A program made the position numbers and the translations under genes. This document shows positions 44,973 to 54,918 of a stretch of DNA of 64,000 bases, one piece after another. Every line of letters starts with the position of its first letter. The stretch's first letter is position 1. The notes below the pieces were generated by a model, which saw nothing but the letters and a program-made list of their open reading frames with translations, was not told where the DNA came from and did not search any database. Source of the stretch: Streptomyces sp. NBC_00258 (GTDB taxonomy: Bacteria > Actinomycetota > Actinomycetes > Streptomycetales > Streptomycetaceae); the NCBI RefSeq assembly GCF_036182465.1, contig NZ_CP108081.1:310001-374000 (forward strand), in the 5' to 3' direction.

Positions 44973-45998
44973 ATGTTCAGAAAGCTACGAACGTTGCTGC
45001 TGCCGTTGGTGCTGATCCTGGCCGCCGTGGGGCCGGTACAGGCCGCGCCAGCCGAACTGCCGGGTGAGAAGTCGAATTTCGTTGTCTCCACGGGGTATCT
45101 GAAGGGCGCGTCCCCGAGGAACTGGGTGCGCCTGGGCTGGTACCGGTTCGATGCAGCCTCCGGCACGGTGTCGGCGAGCACCTACTTCTGGAGTCAGCGG
45201 AATCCGGCTGAGCGGGTCCCCTCGGGTACTACTCCGGGCGCCGACTGTGCTCCCGGCGAGAAAGCCAGCCCTCCAGGGGTGCGCAGGTGCCCGGTCATGA
45301 CCGTTAAGGGCTTCCGCGACACCGCCACGGAGTCGAGGAAGGGTGTTTACCGGCTGGCGACCGAACCGGTCAACGGCAAGCAGGCCCGAACGGTGTGGAT
45401 CAAGTGGGAGGCAGCTACTCCGTGGACGGAGAAGTGGAGGGTGCGGTCGGAGCGGGGAATCGCACGCCTGGAGTTCGTGTACTCGACGAAAGCGAGTTCG
45501 GGATTCGGTTACGGGAGCAATGCCCCGTTCTCCGAGCGCCGGGCGATGGAGACGGTACAAAACCACGAGCGGCGGATCGAGCTTGAGATGGACTCCTGGG
45601 AACATGGCAAGTTCACGCTGGGGACAACGGGCAAGTTCGAGCCTCAGCGATTCACCGTATGCGATGGCAGGGCTTCGTACTGCATGACACGTCTTCAACC
45701 CTCATCGGCGAAGTGCCGGAAGGGATGCGCAAAGGGGACGACGAACACGTCCCTCCAGTACTACCTCACGCGGGTGGGCGTGCACGATCGCCGCGACACG
45801 TACTGGCACTGGTGCACCTGCCTGGCTCCGAAGCCCACTTCCACGTGCTACGAGGGCAACTCTCATGTGAAGCCGATGCTGCAGGTCATTGACGACTCCA
45901 ACGCCTTCCGGGGTTGGGTTGGTGTCGAGGCGTCCTTCTCCACGGTCGGCAAGAGGGACGACGACATGCTCGGCGTCTTCCGGATGACGGACGTGTGA
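44973..45998 (+). CDS. Secreted protein of unknown function, Cys-rich
   Basis: A 341-residue protein. MFRKLRTLLLPLVLILAAVGPVQAA is a Sec signal peptide with cleavage after Ala-x-Ala near 24-26. The mature part contains about ten Cys (GADCAPGEK, RRCPVMT, YCMTRL, KCRKGCAKG, HWCTCLAPKPTSTCY), probably disulfides, and many Trp/Tyr. Repeated YxLATEPVNG and SERG strands suggest a beta-rich extracellular fold. No catalytic motif recognised. A hairpin terminator follows. The upstream frame is open, but the signal peptide fixes this start. Confidence 0.65.
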   Translation: MFRKLRTLLLPLVLILAAVGPVQAAPAELPGEKSNFVVSTGYLKGASPRNWVRLGWYRFDAASGTVSASTYFWSQRNPAERVPSGTTPGADCAPGEKASPPGVRRCPVMTVKGFRDTATESRKGVYRLATEPVNGKQARTVWIKWEAATPWTEKWRVRSERGIARLEFVYSTKASSGFGYGSNAPFSERRAMETVQNHERRIELEMDSWEHGKFTLGTTGKFEPQRFTVCDGRASYCMTRLQPSSAKCRKGCAKGTTNTSLQYYLTRVGVHDRRDTYWHWCTCLAPKPTSTCYEGNSHVKPMLQVIDDSNAFRGWVGVEASFSTVGKRDDDMLGVFRMTDV

Positions 45999-46002
45999 CG
46001 AG

Positions 46003-46043
46003 GCCGGGGTGGCACGCGCTCGGCAGGCGTGTGCCACCCCGGC
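46003..46043 (+). terminator. Hairpin terminator
   Basis: Perfect 13-bp arms (46003-46015, 46031-46043) five bases after the secreted-protein stop. Confidence 0.7.
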
Positions 46044-46358
46044 CCGCCAGCATCGACTGCGGGCGACGGTGCCCACCCCGCTCAGCGCCCTCACCCACCT
46101 ACGACGCCATCTCCAGGCGAAAAGGCACCAGATGCACGCGGCGCGCGACGGAACGCTCACAGACTTCGTGTTCGACAACCGGCTGCCTGGACCCGACCGC
46201 CGAAGGCCCGCCGCGGCAGCAGGCGGGCCGAGACCGCCCCCACCTGGGCACCGGACTCCGTCATGACGCCGCTCGGAAGCGGAGCACTCAATTGCGCAAC
46301 GCTCGCAGATCGATCTGGCACTTGTACGTGGCCTGGAAAACACCCGTTCGGGGACTCT
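46044..46358. other. Intergenic between convergent genes
   Basis: About 315 bp after the terminator and before the stop of the large minus-strand gene. Nothing recognised. Confidence 0.4.
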
Positions 46359-49300
46359 TCAGGTACACGGTGTACCAATGCCCTCGATGTCGTACAGGTC
46401 GTGTTCTTCTGCTGTCAGTGGGCTGCCGGCTGCCTGGCACAGGGCTTGTACAGCGGCGGGTACATCGGTGCTCCAGCGCCGGAGTGCGAAGTCGGACGTG
46501 GTGGCGAGGAATCCCCTTGAATCGTTGGTGAGGACGCCCAGTCCGGTTGCTCCCTCGACGGCGGCGTTCTGCATCGGGCGGTGCGGGTCATCCAGGTTCC
46601 ATACGCGGGTTGGGCCGGGAGAGGTGCCGCTGGTGGTCAGCAGGTGTTTCCCGGATGCGTCGAGGTCGACCTGCCAGACCGTGCCTTTGTGCCCCCGTAG
46701 GGGAGGCAGCGCTACCGGAGCGGAGGGATGCGAGAGGTCCCACAGGTAGACGAGTTGGTCGTAGGAGCCTGCTGCGAGTGTGTGCCTGTCGGCGGCGTAG
46801 GCGAGGCTGGCCGCGCTCGGGGCGTCAGGGAGACGCAGGACGCGGTGGGGTGCGTGCGGTGTGTCGATGTCCCACAACTGGACGCCTGCTTTTTGGGTGC
46901 CGACGACGAGCACGCCGGTCGCGTCAAGGAATACGAGCGATGTCACGCTCTGAAGGGGAAGGATCGTGTGCGGGTCCGGAGCGGCAGGGTTGGAGATGTC
47001 CCAGACGACGAGGGCACCTACACCATTGGCGCCAGTGACGAGGGTCTTTCCGTCGGGACTGAACGCGACGTCGTTGATGTGGTTCTCGCGGTGCGCGCGG
47101 CCATAGCCCAACCATCTCGGCTGCGTGGGGTCGGCGACATTCCACAGGCACATGGCGGTCCATGTCGATGGGTCGTTCGTGTCGGAGTTCTCGGGGGCGC
47201 GCGTGGTGAGGGCGATTCTGCGTCCGTTGGAGCTGAATGCGGCGCCGCTGAGGGGGAGTCCCTTGCAGGTGAGGGGTGCGCCGATCGGGAGCGGCGCCTG
47301 GGTGCCGGAGATACGCCATAGACGCGCGGTGCCATCCGTGCTCGTGGTGATCGTCAGTTTGCGGTTCGGGCTGGTTTTCGGTCTGTTCAGTGCTTCGCTG
47401 TGTCCGGCCAGCGGGGGGAGCGGGTGCCAGAGGCGGCTGCCTCCGGTGCGTGTTCCGACGATGAGAGCGTCACTGCGCGGGCCGAACCTGAGACGCACGA
47501 CGCGGTCGGGTTGGTCGAGCGTCAGGCGTAGCGTCGTCTCCCAGCTCCTTTTGCTCCAGACATCGCTTACATCCCATACCCGCGCGTGGGCGTCGATGTC
47601 GCCCATGGCCAGCGCGGTCCCGTCGGCGCTGAACGCAAGATCGGTCACCATGCTGGGAGACGTGTAGAGCTCTTGCGGTGCGGTAGGCGCGCTGGTCCGC
47701 GTCAAATGCGAGAGGAGGACGAATTGGTCCGCGCCAAGAGCCAAGGTACGGGCGTCGGGGGCGAGCGCGACCGTTTCGACGTCCTGCTTCCGCTTCGTCC
47801 GTGGTACGGAGCGGGATCGTGGCGCATCAGGGGCGGTGACGTTCCACACTAGGACCCGGTAGTTGACGTCCACGGTGGCCAGGGTGCGGCCGTCACGGCT
47901 CACGGACAGGTCGAGGATCTGGGCGTCGTATGCCTGCCATGTGCGCAGTCGTTCCGGATGGCGCGGGTTCGAGGTGTTCCACAATGCCAGTTGGCCCTGG
48001 TCGTTTCCGATGACCAGACGGCTGCCGTCTGCGCTGAACTCCAGGGCCACGACGCGGCCCTTGCCGTTGCTCAGGTCGGGCAGACGCGGCGGCCGACTTG
48101 TACCGCGCAAGTCCTTGAGATCCCACAGCCGTACCGGATCATCACCCGCGGCGACGGCCAGCACGTGGCGTGGATGCACCGCGACTTGGTTGATCTCCCT
48201 CTTCGCCGCTGTCATGGTCACCGGGCGGTGCGACTGTTGCTCCTGCGTACTCCACACCCGCACATCTCCCCGTGCGGTCCCCTCCGCGAGGATCCGCCCG
48301 TCAGGGCTGCTGTTCCACGCGGTCACCTCGGTCAGGCCGCCGGTCACGTAACGGGTGGCGTACGGCGGAGCCGACGAGCCGATCAGCGCGCCGTGCGCCT
48401 GCGGGGTGTGCTCCACCTGGAATCCGGCCAGGGCGAGGTGTGCCGCGAGCGCGGGATCTCTCGGCCGTACGGCATCGGCCTCGGTGCTCAGCCGGGCGGA
48501 GACCGCCCTGTCGGCCTGGAGGTCGGCCTCGCGTTTGCCGTCAACGGCAAACCCGGCCGCGACCAGGGCGGTCAGGGCGAGGGCCGCCATGACCGCCATC
48601 AGCTGCCGCATGCGCCGGGTACCGCGCCGCTGGTGCCGATGGCTCGCCTCGAGGAAGGCACACTCCAAGGTCCCGGCCCGGCCGGAGCGGACGTCGTGCC
48701 ACTCGCCGGCCGCCGCGAGTCTGGTCCCGCGGTAGAGATGGCTGCCGTCACGACCCGCGGCTTGCCAGGCGGTGGCGTCGTCCGTGAGCCGCTGGCGTAC
48801 CAGGAGCCCGACCCGGTTGGCATTGATCCACTCCCGCAGCCGGGGCCAGGATCGCAGTAGCGCCTCGTGGCTGATCTCGACGTGCTCGGCGTCGGCGGTC
48901 AGCAGCCGGGAGCGGGTGAATTCTTCGACCACGGCTTCGGCTCGCTCGTCGGCAGCCAGTTCGCTCCGGTCCGCGCGGCGACGGGTGTCGTCCGTGCCCT
49001 CGCCGATGCGGACCAGGCTCAATAGCACCGGGCGGGCGGCCTCCTGCTCCTCCGGGGCGAGTCGGCTGTAGGCGCGCTCGGCCGTCGCGGCGACGGCACC
49101 GTGCACCCCGCCGGTGCGCTCGTACCCGGCAACAGTGAGAACGCCGTCGTCACGGTGCTGCCAGGTGGAGCGCAGGGTATGGGACAGCAGGGGCAGGACA
49201 CCGGCTTCGCCCGCATGGTCTCCCAGGTCCCGCAGCAGGACCTCCGCCAGGCCCGGCTCCAGGGTCAGTCCGGCCACGGCGGCTGGCTCAGTGATCGCCT

Positions 49301-50114
49301 GGCGGAGTTCGGCGCGGGTCATCGGGCCCAGGGGCAGCGAGCGGGTCCGCAGCGCAGCGCGCAGCTGGGGGTGGGCCAGGCAGTATCCGTAGAAGTCGGC
49401 GCGCACACCGGCCACCACAGGAAGGCCGGCCTGGGCGAGCCGGCACAGTTCGTCGGTGAAAGCGTCCCGCTCGGCCTCATCGCCACAGAGTGTGAACAGT
49501 TCCTCGAACTGGTCCACGATCACCAGCGCATGGGTGTCCAGCGGCCTGCGCTCGTCGTGGGTGCGAAGCTCCGCCATAGGCCGGGCTGTCGGCGTCAGGT
49601 AGAGCACGGCTGGGGTTCCCGGCTGTCGCCCCGGCAGGCCGCCGCGTGCCGCCGCCGGGGCCAGCCCGGCCCGCAAGAGGGAGGACTTGCCCGCCCCCGA
49701 CGGGCCGATGACCACCACCGGACGTCCGTCCGTACTCCGGTCCCCCAACAGGCACACAAGCTCCGCGGCCGCCCGCTCCCTGCCGAAGAACCAGCGTTCA
49801 TCGTCCATCCCGAACGGCGCCAGCCCCGGATACGGGCACAGCTGGGGGCCGGCTGCCGCGAGCGCGAGCAGCACGCCCCTCGCGCCGAGTGCACGGTCGC
49901 AGGCGCGGGCGAACTCCTCACTGGGCCGCTTCTGCTCGTTCTCCACCCGGTTGATGTGCCCCTTGGTGTAGTTCACCCTCCCGGCGAGCTCTGTCAGCGA
50001 CCAGCCCTCGGCCTCGCGTCTGCGGCGTAGCTCCGGCCCGAACCGCGCCTCCTGCTCGTGCTCCTCCGGCCACACACGCGCCCCCTTCTCACCCGGACCC
50101 ACAAGGCAGCACAT
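46359..50114 (-). CDS. XRE-HTH / STAND NTPase / WD40-repeat protein
   Basis: A 1251-residue protein from ATG 50114 (the frame extends upstream but the family starts near here). Residues 25-80 are an XRE helix-turn-helix (FGPELRRRREAEGWSLTELA, KGHINRVENEQKRPS). The nSTAND1 NTPase has WFFGRE near 108-113, Walker A GPSGAGKSS 137-145, Walker B VIVDQFEE 198-205 and ISHEALLRSWPRL near 414-426. One transmembrane helix at about 504-524. Residues about 580-1251 are WD40-like repeats with recurring LAxGxxDxxVxLWDL units. This architecture is typical of actinobacteria and is proposed to sense signals and trigger regulation or immunity. It is a single-gene unit here. Confidence 0.85.
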   Translation of the reverse strand: MCCLVGPGEKGARVWPEEHEQEARFGPELRRRREAEGWSLTELAGRVNYTKGHINRVENEQKRPSEEFARACDRALGARGVLLALAAAGPQLCPYPGLAPFGMDDERWFFGRERAAAELVCLLGDRSTDGRPVVVIGPSGAGKSSLLRAGLAPAAARGGLPGRQPGTPAVLYLTPTARPMAELRTHDERRPLDTHALVIVDQFEELFTLCGDEAERDAFTDELCRLAQAGLPVVAGVRADFYGYCLAHPQLRAALRTRSLPLGPMTRAELRQAITEPAAVAGLTLEPGLAEVLLRDLGDHAGEAGVLPLLSHTLRSTWQHRDDGVLTVAGYERTGGVHGAVAATAERAYSRLAPEEQEAARPVLLSLVRIGEGTDDTRRRADRSELAADERAEAVVEEFTRSRLLTADAEHVEISHEALLRSWPRLREWINANRVGLLVRQRLTDDATAWQAAGRDGSHLYRGTRLAAAGEWHDVRSGRAGTLECAFLEASHRHQRRGTRRMRQLMAVMAALALTALVAAGFAVDGKREADLQADRAVSARLSTEADAVRPRDPALAAHLALAGFQVEHTPQAHGALIGSSAPPYATRYVTGGLTEVTAWNSSPDGRILAEGTARGDVRVWSTQEQQSHRPVTMTAAKREINQVAVHPRHVLAVAAGDDPVRLWDLKDLRGTSRPPRLPDLSNGKGRVVALEFSADGSRLVIGNDQGQLALWNTSNPRHPERLRTWQAYDAQILDLSVSRDGRTLATVDVNYRVLVWNVTAPDAPRSRSVPRTKRKQDVETVALAPDARTLALGADQFVLLSHLTRTSAPTAPQELYTSPSMVTDLAFSADGTALAMGDIDAHARVWDVSDVWSKRSWETTLRLTLDQPDRVVRLRFGPRSDALIVGTRTGGSRLWHPLPPLAGHSEALNRPKTSPNRKLTITTSTDGTARLWRISGTQAPLPIGAPLTCKGLPLSGAAFSSNGRRIALTTRAPENSDTNDPSTWTAMCLWNVADPTQPRWLGYGRAHRENHINDVAFSPDGKTLVTGANGVGALVVWDISNPAAPDPHTILPLQSVTSLVFLDATGVLVVGTQKAGVQLWDIDTPHAPHRVLRLPDAPSAASLAYAADRHTLAAGSYDQLVYLWDLSHPSAPVALPPLRGHKGTVWQVDLDASGKHLLTTSGTSPGPTRVWNLDDPHRPMQNAAVEGATGLGVLTNDSRGFLATTSDFALRRWSTDVPAAVQALCQAAGSPLTAEEHDLYDIEGIGTPCT

Positions 50115-50295
50115 CGTAGCCACGCAACTACCCAAAGCTAAAACCGCAGGTCGCCGTGGGTTGTCCAGAGCCTGAACAGGGCGGCCCCGGACAACGGGTT
50201 CCCGCACGGACCCCGCTGGACGAAACATCCCAGCAGCGGGCACCACTGCCCACCGGGCCCAGGCCCGTCACTCGCTTCCCCAGGAGGAACACACC

Positions 50296-50736
50296 ATGCG
50301 CAAGCGCATCCTCACCGCCGCACTCGCACTCACCGCGACAGGCGCCCTCGCCATCCCCGCCGGAGCCGTCGCCCTTACCTCACCGGTCTCCACCCACGTC
50401 GCGGCGAGCGCATCGGCAGCCACACGGCCGACGGGTACGACCCCGCTCTCCTTCTCCTTCATCTACCGGCTCGACTCGTCCAAGTGGCACCAGAACGCCG
50501 GGCGGACCTCCCTGGCCCTGGGCTCCTGCACCGCGGGCACCGGACGGACCTTCGCCGTCACCCTGTGGGAGGACGGCTGGTTCGGTGACACCAACCACGG
50601 CTCACGCACGCTGACCTGCAAGCGCGGCAGCTCCGCCGTCTGGAACGCTCCCAGCAAGGGCGACTACTACCTCTCCTTCACCAAGGCGGACGACGGAGTC
50701 AAGATCGCCGGAACCGCAGTCCGTACGACGCCCTGA
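50296..50736 (+). CDS. Small secreted protein
   Basis: A 146-residue protein with signal peptide MRKRILTAALALTATGALAI and an Ala-rich cleavage region near 24-43. The mature domain has SFSFIYRLDSSKWHQNAGR, FAVTLWEDGWFGD, one disulfide pair candidate (GSCTAG, LTCKRG) and a C-terminal YYLSFTKADDG. The ATG follows CAGGAGG. Likely a small beta-sandwich extracellular protein; family not recognised. It is followed by a CHAP-domain gene in the same direction. Confidence 0.6.
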   Translation: MRKRILTAALALTATGALAIPAGAVALTSPVSTHVAASASAATRPTGTTPLSFSFIYRLDSSKWHQNAGRTSLALGSCTAGTGRTFAVTLWEDGWFGDTNHGSRTLTCKRGSSAVWNAPSKGDYYLSFTKADDGVKIAGTAVRTTP

Positions 50737-50866
50737 CCCAGCGCCCGCACGACGTCGGCGCCCGCACCCGGCCCAGCCCCGGCTGCCAACCAATCGCAGG
50801 CCGCATCAAAAGCGGGCGCCGACCGGCCCGGCATTCCCACCCTCTGCCACGAAACGAGGTACACCC

Positions 50867-51541
50867 ATGCCGAAAAACACCAGCCACCCGCCGACACTGG
50901 CCAGAGCCGCCCTCCTGACCACCACGGCCGCTGTCCTTGCCCTGTCCCCGACGATCGCTGACGCGCGTACCACCACCCCGGCGGCCGTCGGGCGCGACGC
51001 ATCATCCCAAGTGGGGGCGCCCGCCGGCGAGCGCCAGCAGATCGTCGACCGCGCCGTCAGCGCCCTGGCCACACCCAAGAAGTTCCGTCTCACCCGGGGC
51101 GGCACGATCTACACCAGCACCCCCGCATCCGGCTACAACTACCTGGGCCGGGGCGGCAGCAACGCCAACCTCAACGTGTACAACGGCTACAGAGGGCTCC
51201 CCTGGTGCGGCCACTTCGCCGCCGCCATGTGGAAGCATCGGAACGTCCCTCGCAACTACTGGAGTTCGCAGGCGTGGCGCACCGGCCTGGGCGACCGTTT
51301 CCACGCCTACTCACCCAACCGGCTCCCCCAGCCCGGAGACGTACTGGTGTGGACCAACAACGGTGACAGCGCCCACGGCCACGTCGGCGTCGTTGTAGCC
51401 GTCGCCGGACGCACCGTCACCACCATCGAGGGCAACGTCAATCCCTACCGGGACAGCATCGCCCGCAAGTCCTATCAGTGGACCGGATCCGGCCCCGCGA
51501 TGTCCGGAAAGACCTTCCGCGGGTTTGCCTCCCACCCCTGA
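50867..51541 (+). CDS. Secreted CHAP-domain peptidoglycan amidase-like protein
   Basis: A 224-residue protein with an N-terminal signal (LARAALLTTTAAVLALSP, cleavage near ADA-R). The CHAP/NlpC-like catalytic domain covers about 90-224: nucleophile Cys114 in GLPWCGHFAAAMW, PQPGDVLVW, and His170/172 in AHGHVGVVV, then TIEGNV. These enzymes cut peptide bonds in peptidoglycan or act as secreted peptidases. The active residues are present. Transcribed with, or independently of, the small secreted gene upstream (130-bp gap). Confidence 0.8.
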   Translation: MPKNTSHPPTLARAALLTTTAAVLALSPTIADARTTTPAAVGRDASSQVGAPAGERQQIVDRAVSALATPKKFRLTRGGTIYTSTPASGYNYLGRGGSNANLNVYNGYRGLPWCGHFAAAMWKHRNVPRNYWSSQAWRTGLGDRFHAYSPNRLPQPGDVLVWTNNGDSAHGHVGVVVAVAGRTVTTIEGNVNPYRDSIARKSYQWTGSGPAMSGKTFRGFASHP

Positions 51542-51651
51542 GTCCGCTCTGGCCCCGGCCAGTCCCGCCGAGGGCCGCCGGCAGCGTGGCGGCCCTCGGC
51601 CCTCTGCTCTTTCTGACCCACCACACTCAACCCCACCGAGAACGCGAGCCC

Positions 51652-51858
51652 ATGAGTCCCACAGTCCCCAGCTTCCGCCATCTCCGTCTCTGCCTCTCCG
51701 GAACCGCCGTACCAGCGGCATTCGCCCTGGCGGTGATCCTCGTCGCTGCCAGGCGGCCCGGCAACGGACGTCACCGCCGCGCCGATGCCACCGCCCGAAG
51801 CCGGAACAACGAGCGGCCCCCTGCCCCAGGCGGGCTCGTCGGAAAGGAGCAGGCATAA
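51652..51858 (+). CDS. Putative small membrane-anchored peptide
   Basis: A 68-residue frame with one hydrophobic segment (LSGTAVPAAFALAVILVAA) and a basic, Arg-rich tail. The ATG has only a weak ribosome binding site. It could be real or chance; no homolog recognised. Confidence 0.35.
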   Translation: MSPTVPSFRHLRLCLSGTAVPAAFALAVILVAARRPGNGRHRRADATARSRNNERPPAPGGLVGKEQA

Positions 51859-51969
51859 CACCAACGAGCCCCGCTTCGCCTGCTGCCGCCCCTACCGCGT
51901 GGCCAGCGCGCCGGCCACGCGCAGCAGCTCGTGCAGCCCGGAGCCGGCGTACAGAGGAAGATGGGCACC

Positions 51970-52302
51970 GTGAACGACGACCCCGGCTACATCGCATCGG
52001 TGCTGCGAGCGAGGTACAGGCGACGCCTGCCGTCCAGCCTCGACGAGCTGACCGGGCCCGAGCACGGGATGGTGGACCTGCCGCTGCACATCGCGTGGTC
52101 CGGACTGCGCGTCCTCGATCTGGACCGGCCGCGCCAGCGTATGAGCCTGTACAGAACCGTGCTCGCCGAAGGCATGCATGACGACCTATGCCACTTCCTC
52201 AACAAAGGCATCCTGCTTGAGCTGTGGCCCGTGCTCCACAAGCTCATCAGCACGGCCATCAAAGACGTCTGGGAAGATGCATTCCCCGAGCTGCGACCAT
52301 GA
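51970..52302 (+). CDS. Conserved-looking hypothetical protein
   Basis: A 110-residue protein. GTG 51970 is chosen because AGAGGAAGA sits eight bases upstream; ATG 51961 is the alternative. The sequence is mostly helical: IASVLRARYRRRLPSSLDEL, HGMVDLPLHIAWSGLRVLDL and FLNKGILLELWPVLHKLI. No catalytic motif, signal or membrane segment. The type is frequent in Streptomyces genomes without assigned role. It ends 125 bp before the nested IS block. Confidence 0.55.
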   Translation: MNDDPGYIASVLRARYRRRLPSSLDELTGPEHGMVDLPLHIAWSGLRVLDLDRPRQRMSLYRTVLAEGMHDDLCHFLNKGILLELWPVLHKLISTAIKDVWEDAFPELRP

Positions 52303-52443
52303 TCAATATCGCGCACACCGTGCTAGTGCTGCCCCAGCACATGATCTGCTGCAGTCGTTGTCCTGCCGACTGGCGCAGCTGCGCGCGCCGCGGCCCAGGC
52401 CGATCTCTGACGAAGTGCCGCTGAGAGGGACTGTCAAACGAGC

Positions 52444-54072
52444 GGCCCTGTCTCACATTCGGTGGTGACGGAGGGTGTCGCTATCCGAGGAGGATGCGGT
52501 GGCGGAGGAGGGTGAAGCCTGCTCGTCCGTGCATCTGGCGGGCGATCCGCTTGGTCTTGGTGTTGACGCCCTCGGTGGGGCCGTTGCTGTAGCGGAGTGT
52601 GAACGCGGCGATCACGGCGTCGAGGTCTCGCTCCAGCCCTCGGGTGAAGGCATGCAGGTGCGGCAGATCGGCAGTGCGGACCTGGGTGATCCAGAGCTCG
52701 AGCGCGTCGGCATTGTCTGGGTGAGGCTTCAGGAGCTGGGCGAAGTCCCTGACGCAGACGGCGAGTTGGGTCATCTCGGGGCAGGCCGCGATGAGCCGGT
52801 CCAGTAGGTGCTGATGTTCGGCCTTGAGGTTGTCGGGCATGGTGAGGAGCATGCGGGCGAGTCTGCGCGGGGAGATGTGGCTGCGGTCGGCGTCCGCGCG
52901 GCCTTGGTTGATGTACTTGTGCAAGAGGTTGAGGCAGCCGGTGAACCCTTGGTCTTTGATCTCTTCGAAGAGGTGCTTGACCGGGACGGCGGGGTCTTCG
53001 GCCCGGCGTTTGCGCAGGTGCTCGCGGTAGGGGTCGACAAGGCTCGCGCGGTATTTGGGGACGCGGAGCATCCGCTCGGGCCGATCGGCGCGGGCGTAGC
53101 GTTTGACGGTGTTCAGGGCCAGTTGCAGACGGCGGGCGCATTCGAGCAGGCCCACGCCCTGGTCGAGCAGGTCGTGGATCTGGTGCCAGCGTTCCAGGGG
53201 TGGTCTGTGCACGGGGGCCGTCGTAGAGGGGCGCGTCCAGGACGGTGGCCCAGCAGGTGCTGTGCGCCTTGACCTCGCTCAGCGCGGCTTCGCACAGGTT
53301 GTGCCACAAATGCCAGCGATCACCAACCTGCACCGCGTCGGGCAGAGCACGGCGGATGGCCTCGGCGTAAGTCGCGGAGCCGTCGCGGCAGACGACCTCG
53401 ACGCCCCGATGAGCGCGTACCCATGCTTCCAGTGTGTCGGCCGTGCGGTCGGGCAACACGTCGATCCGCTCGTGGGTCTCGGCATCGATGATCACGGTGG
53501 CATAGCGGTGGCGCCGGCGCAGAGCGAAGTCGTCGACGCCGATCACGCGGGGTATTCGGCCGGTGGGCAGTGGGATACGCAGCAGTGTCCGAAGGGCGGT
53601 GTGCCGCGAGATGCCCACCGCGAGTATCGCCAGCAAACGAGCCCCGGCCCGGCCCGCTAACTCCTTGACCACGGCCTTGACTTGCCTGGTCAGACGGGCC
53701 GTACGTCGCTGGTATCGCTCCAGTACCCCAGGCACCTGCTCACGGAAGGTGTGCCGACAACCTTGCGTGGGACACACCAGCCGCCGCACCCGCACACGGA
53801 CTACTGCCCGTCGCCCGTCTACCGGTACGTCGGCCACCGTCCGCAGGTGAAAGCCATGCACCCGCCTGGACGGCGCCCCGCAACTCGGGCACGGCACCAT
53901 GTCCGTCGGCGTCCGTGCTCGCACCAGGATCCGCTCGCCTTCGTCGGTCACGTCCTCGATGACCAGCGGTAACAGCCCCGAGAACACCACATCTACAAGC
54001 TCGTTGACATCTCGCACGTAAATGTCAACGACCTTGGCAACCCTCCGTCACCACCGAATGTGAGACAGGGCC
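52444..54072 (-). mobile_element. ISL3-family insertion sequence with 8-bp target duplication
   Basis: Perfect 33-bp inverted repeats at 52444-52476 and 54040-54072 bound a 1629-bp element. The flanks are AAACGAGC at 52436-52443 and again at 54073-54080, an exact 8-bp duplication as usual for ISL3. The insertion is in the noncoding terminal part of the IS256 element. Confidence 0.92.
52481..54017 (-). pseudogene. ISL3-family transposase with one frameshift
   Basis: From GTG 54017 the frame encodes the zinc ribbon (CPSCGAPSRRVHGF, CPTQGCRHTF), helix-turn-helix and first catalytic segments (VIGVDDFALRRRHRYATVI, DRWHLWHNL). Near 53197-53200 it leaves frame in a run of four C (minus strand); the rest, LERWHQIHDLLDQGVGLLEC to RYSNGPTEGVNTKTKRI (third acidic residue, Glu), continues in the next frame to 52481. 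A single extra base restores one protein of about 510 residues. Recent inactivation, homopolymer error or programmed frameshifting are possible; the element's perfect ends favour a recent event. Confidence 0.8.
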
Positions 54073-54102
54073 AAACGAGCGGTGTAACTGGGGTAGTTGA
54101 GG

Positions 54103-54918
54103 CTACTGACGGGCCGCCGACAGGCGGCCATCGAAGGTGACGTCGAAGGCGTTCAGCGCGGTCTTCCAGCGCATGGTCCAGCGGGTCTGACCTTTGCCGG
54201 TGGGATCGAGCGACATGATCGCCATGTAGACGCATTTCAACGCGGCCTGCTCGTTGGGGAAGTGTCCGCGGGCCTTGACCGCCCGGCGGATCCGCGCGTT
54301 CACAGACTCGATCGCGTTCGTCGTGCAGACGATGCGGCGGATCTCGGTGTCGAACCGCAGGAACGGGGTGAACTCCTCCCAGGCGTTCTCCCACAGCTTC
54401 ACGATCGCCGGATACTTCCGGCCCCAGGCATCGGCGAACTCGGCGAACCGCTCCAGGGCCGCCTCTTCGGTGGAAGTGGTGTAGACGGGCTTGAGAAGCT
54501 TGGCGATCCTGTCCCAGTCCTGGCGGGCGGCATAGCGGAAGGAGTTCCGCAGCAGGTGCACCACGCAGGTCTGCACAATCGTCTGCGGCCAGACGGTCTC
54601 CACCGCCTCGGGCAGGCCCTTGAGCCCGTCGCAGACGAGCATGAGGACGTCGCTGACGCCGCGGTTCTTGATCTCGGTGAGGATGTGCAGCCAGTGCTTG
54701 GCGCCCTCGCCGCCGTCGCCCGCCCACAGCCCCAGGATCTCCCGCCGGCCCTCGGTGGTGACGGCCAGGGCCACGTAGACGGGCCGGTTGGCGACCGCGC
54801 CGTCACGGATCTTCACGTGGATGGCGTCAATGAAGACGACCGGATAGACGGCGTCGAGCGGTCGGCTCTGCCATTCGGCTATGCCCTCCAGGACCTTGAT
54901 GCTCCTATCGTTGGTCAA
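54103..54918 (-). pseudogene. IS256-family transposase, C-terminal part
   Basis: After about seven codons belonging to the IS110 end, the frame reads KVLEGIAEWQSRPLDAVYPV, VFIDAIHVKIRDG (first Asp of the DDE triad), LMLVCDGLKGLPEA (second Asp), CVVHLLRNSFRYA and TTNAIESVNARIRRAVK (Glu). It is the Mutator/IS256 catalytic domain, cut off from its N-terminus by IS110 at 54898-56333. Confidence 0.85.
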
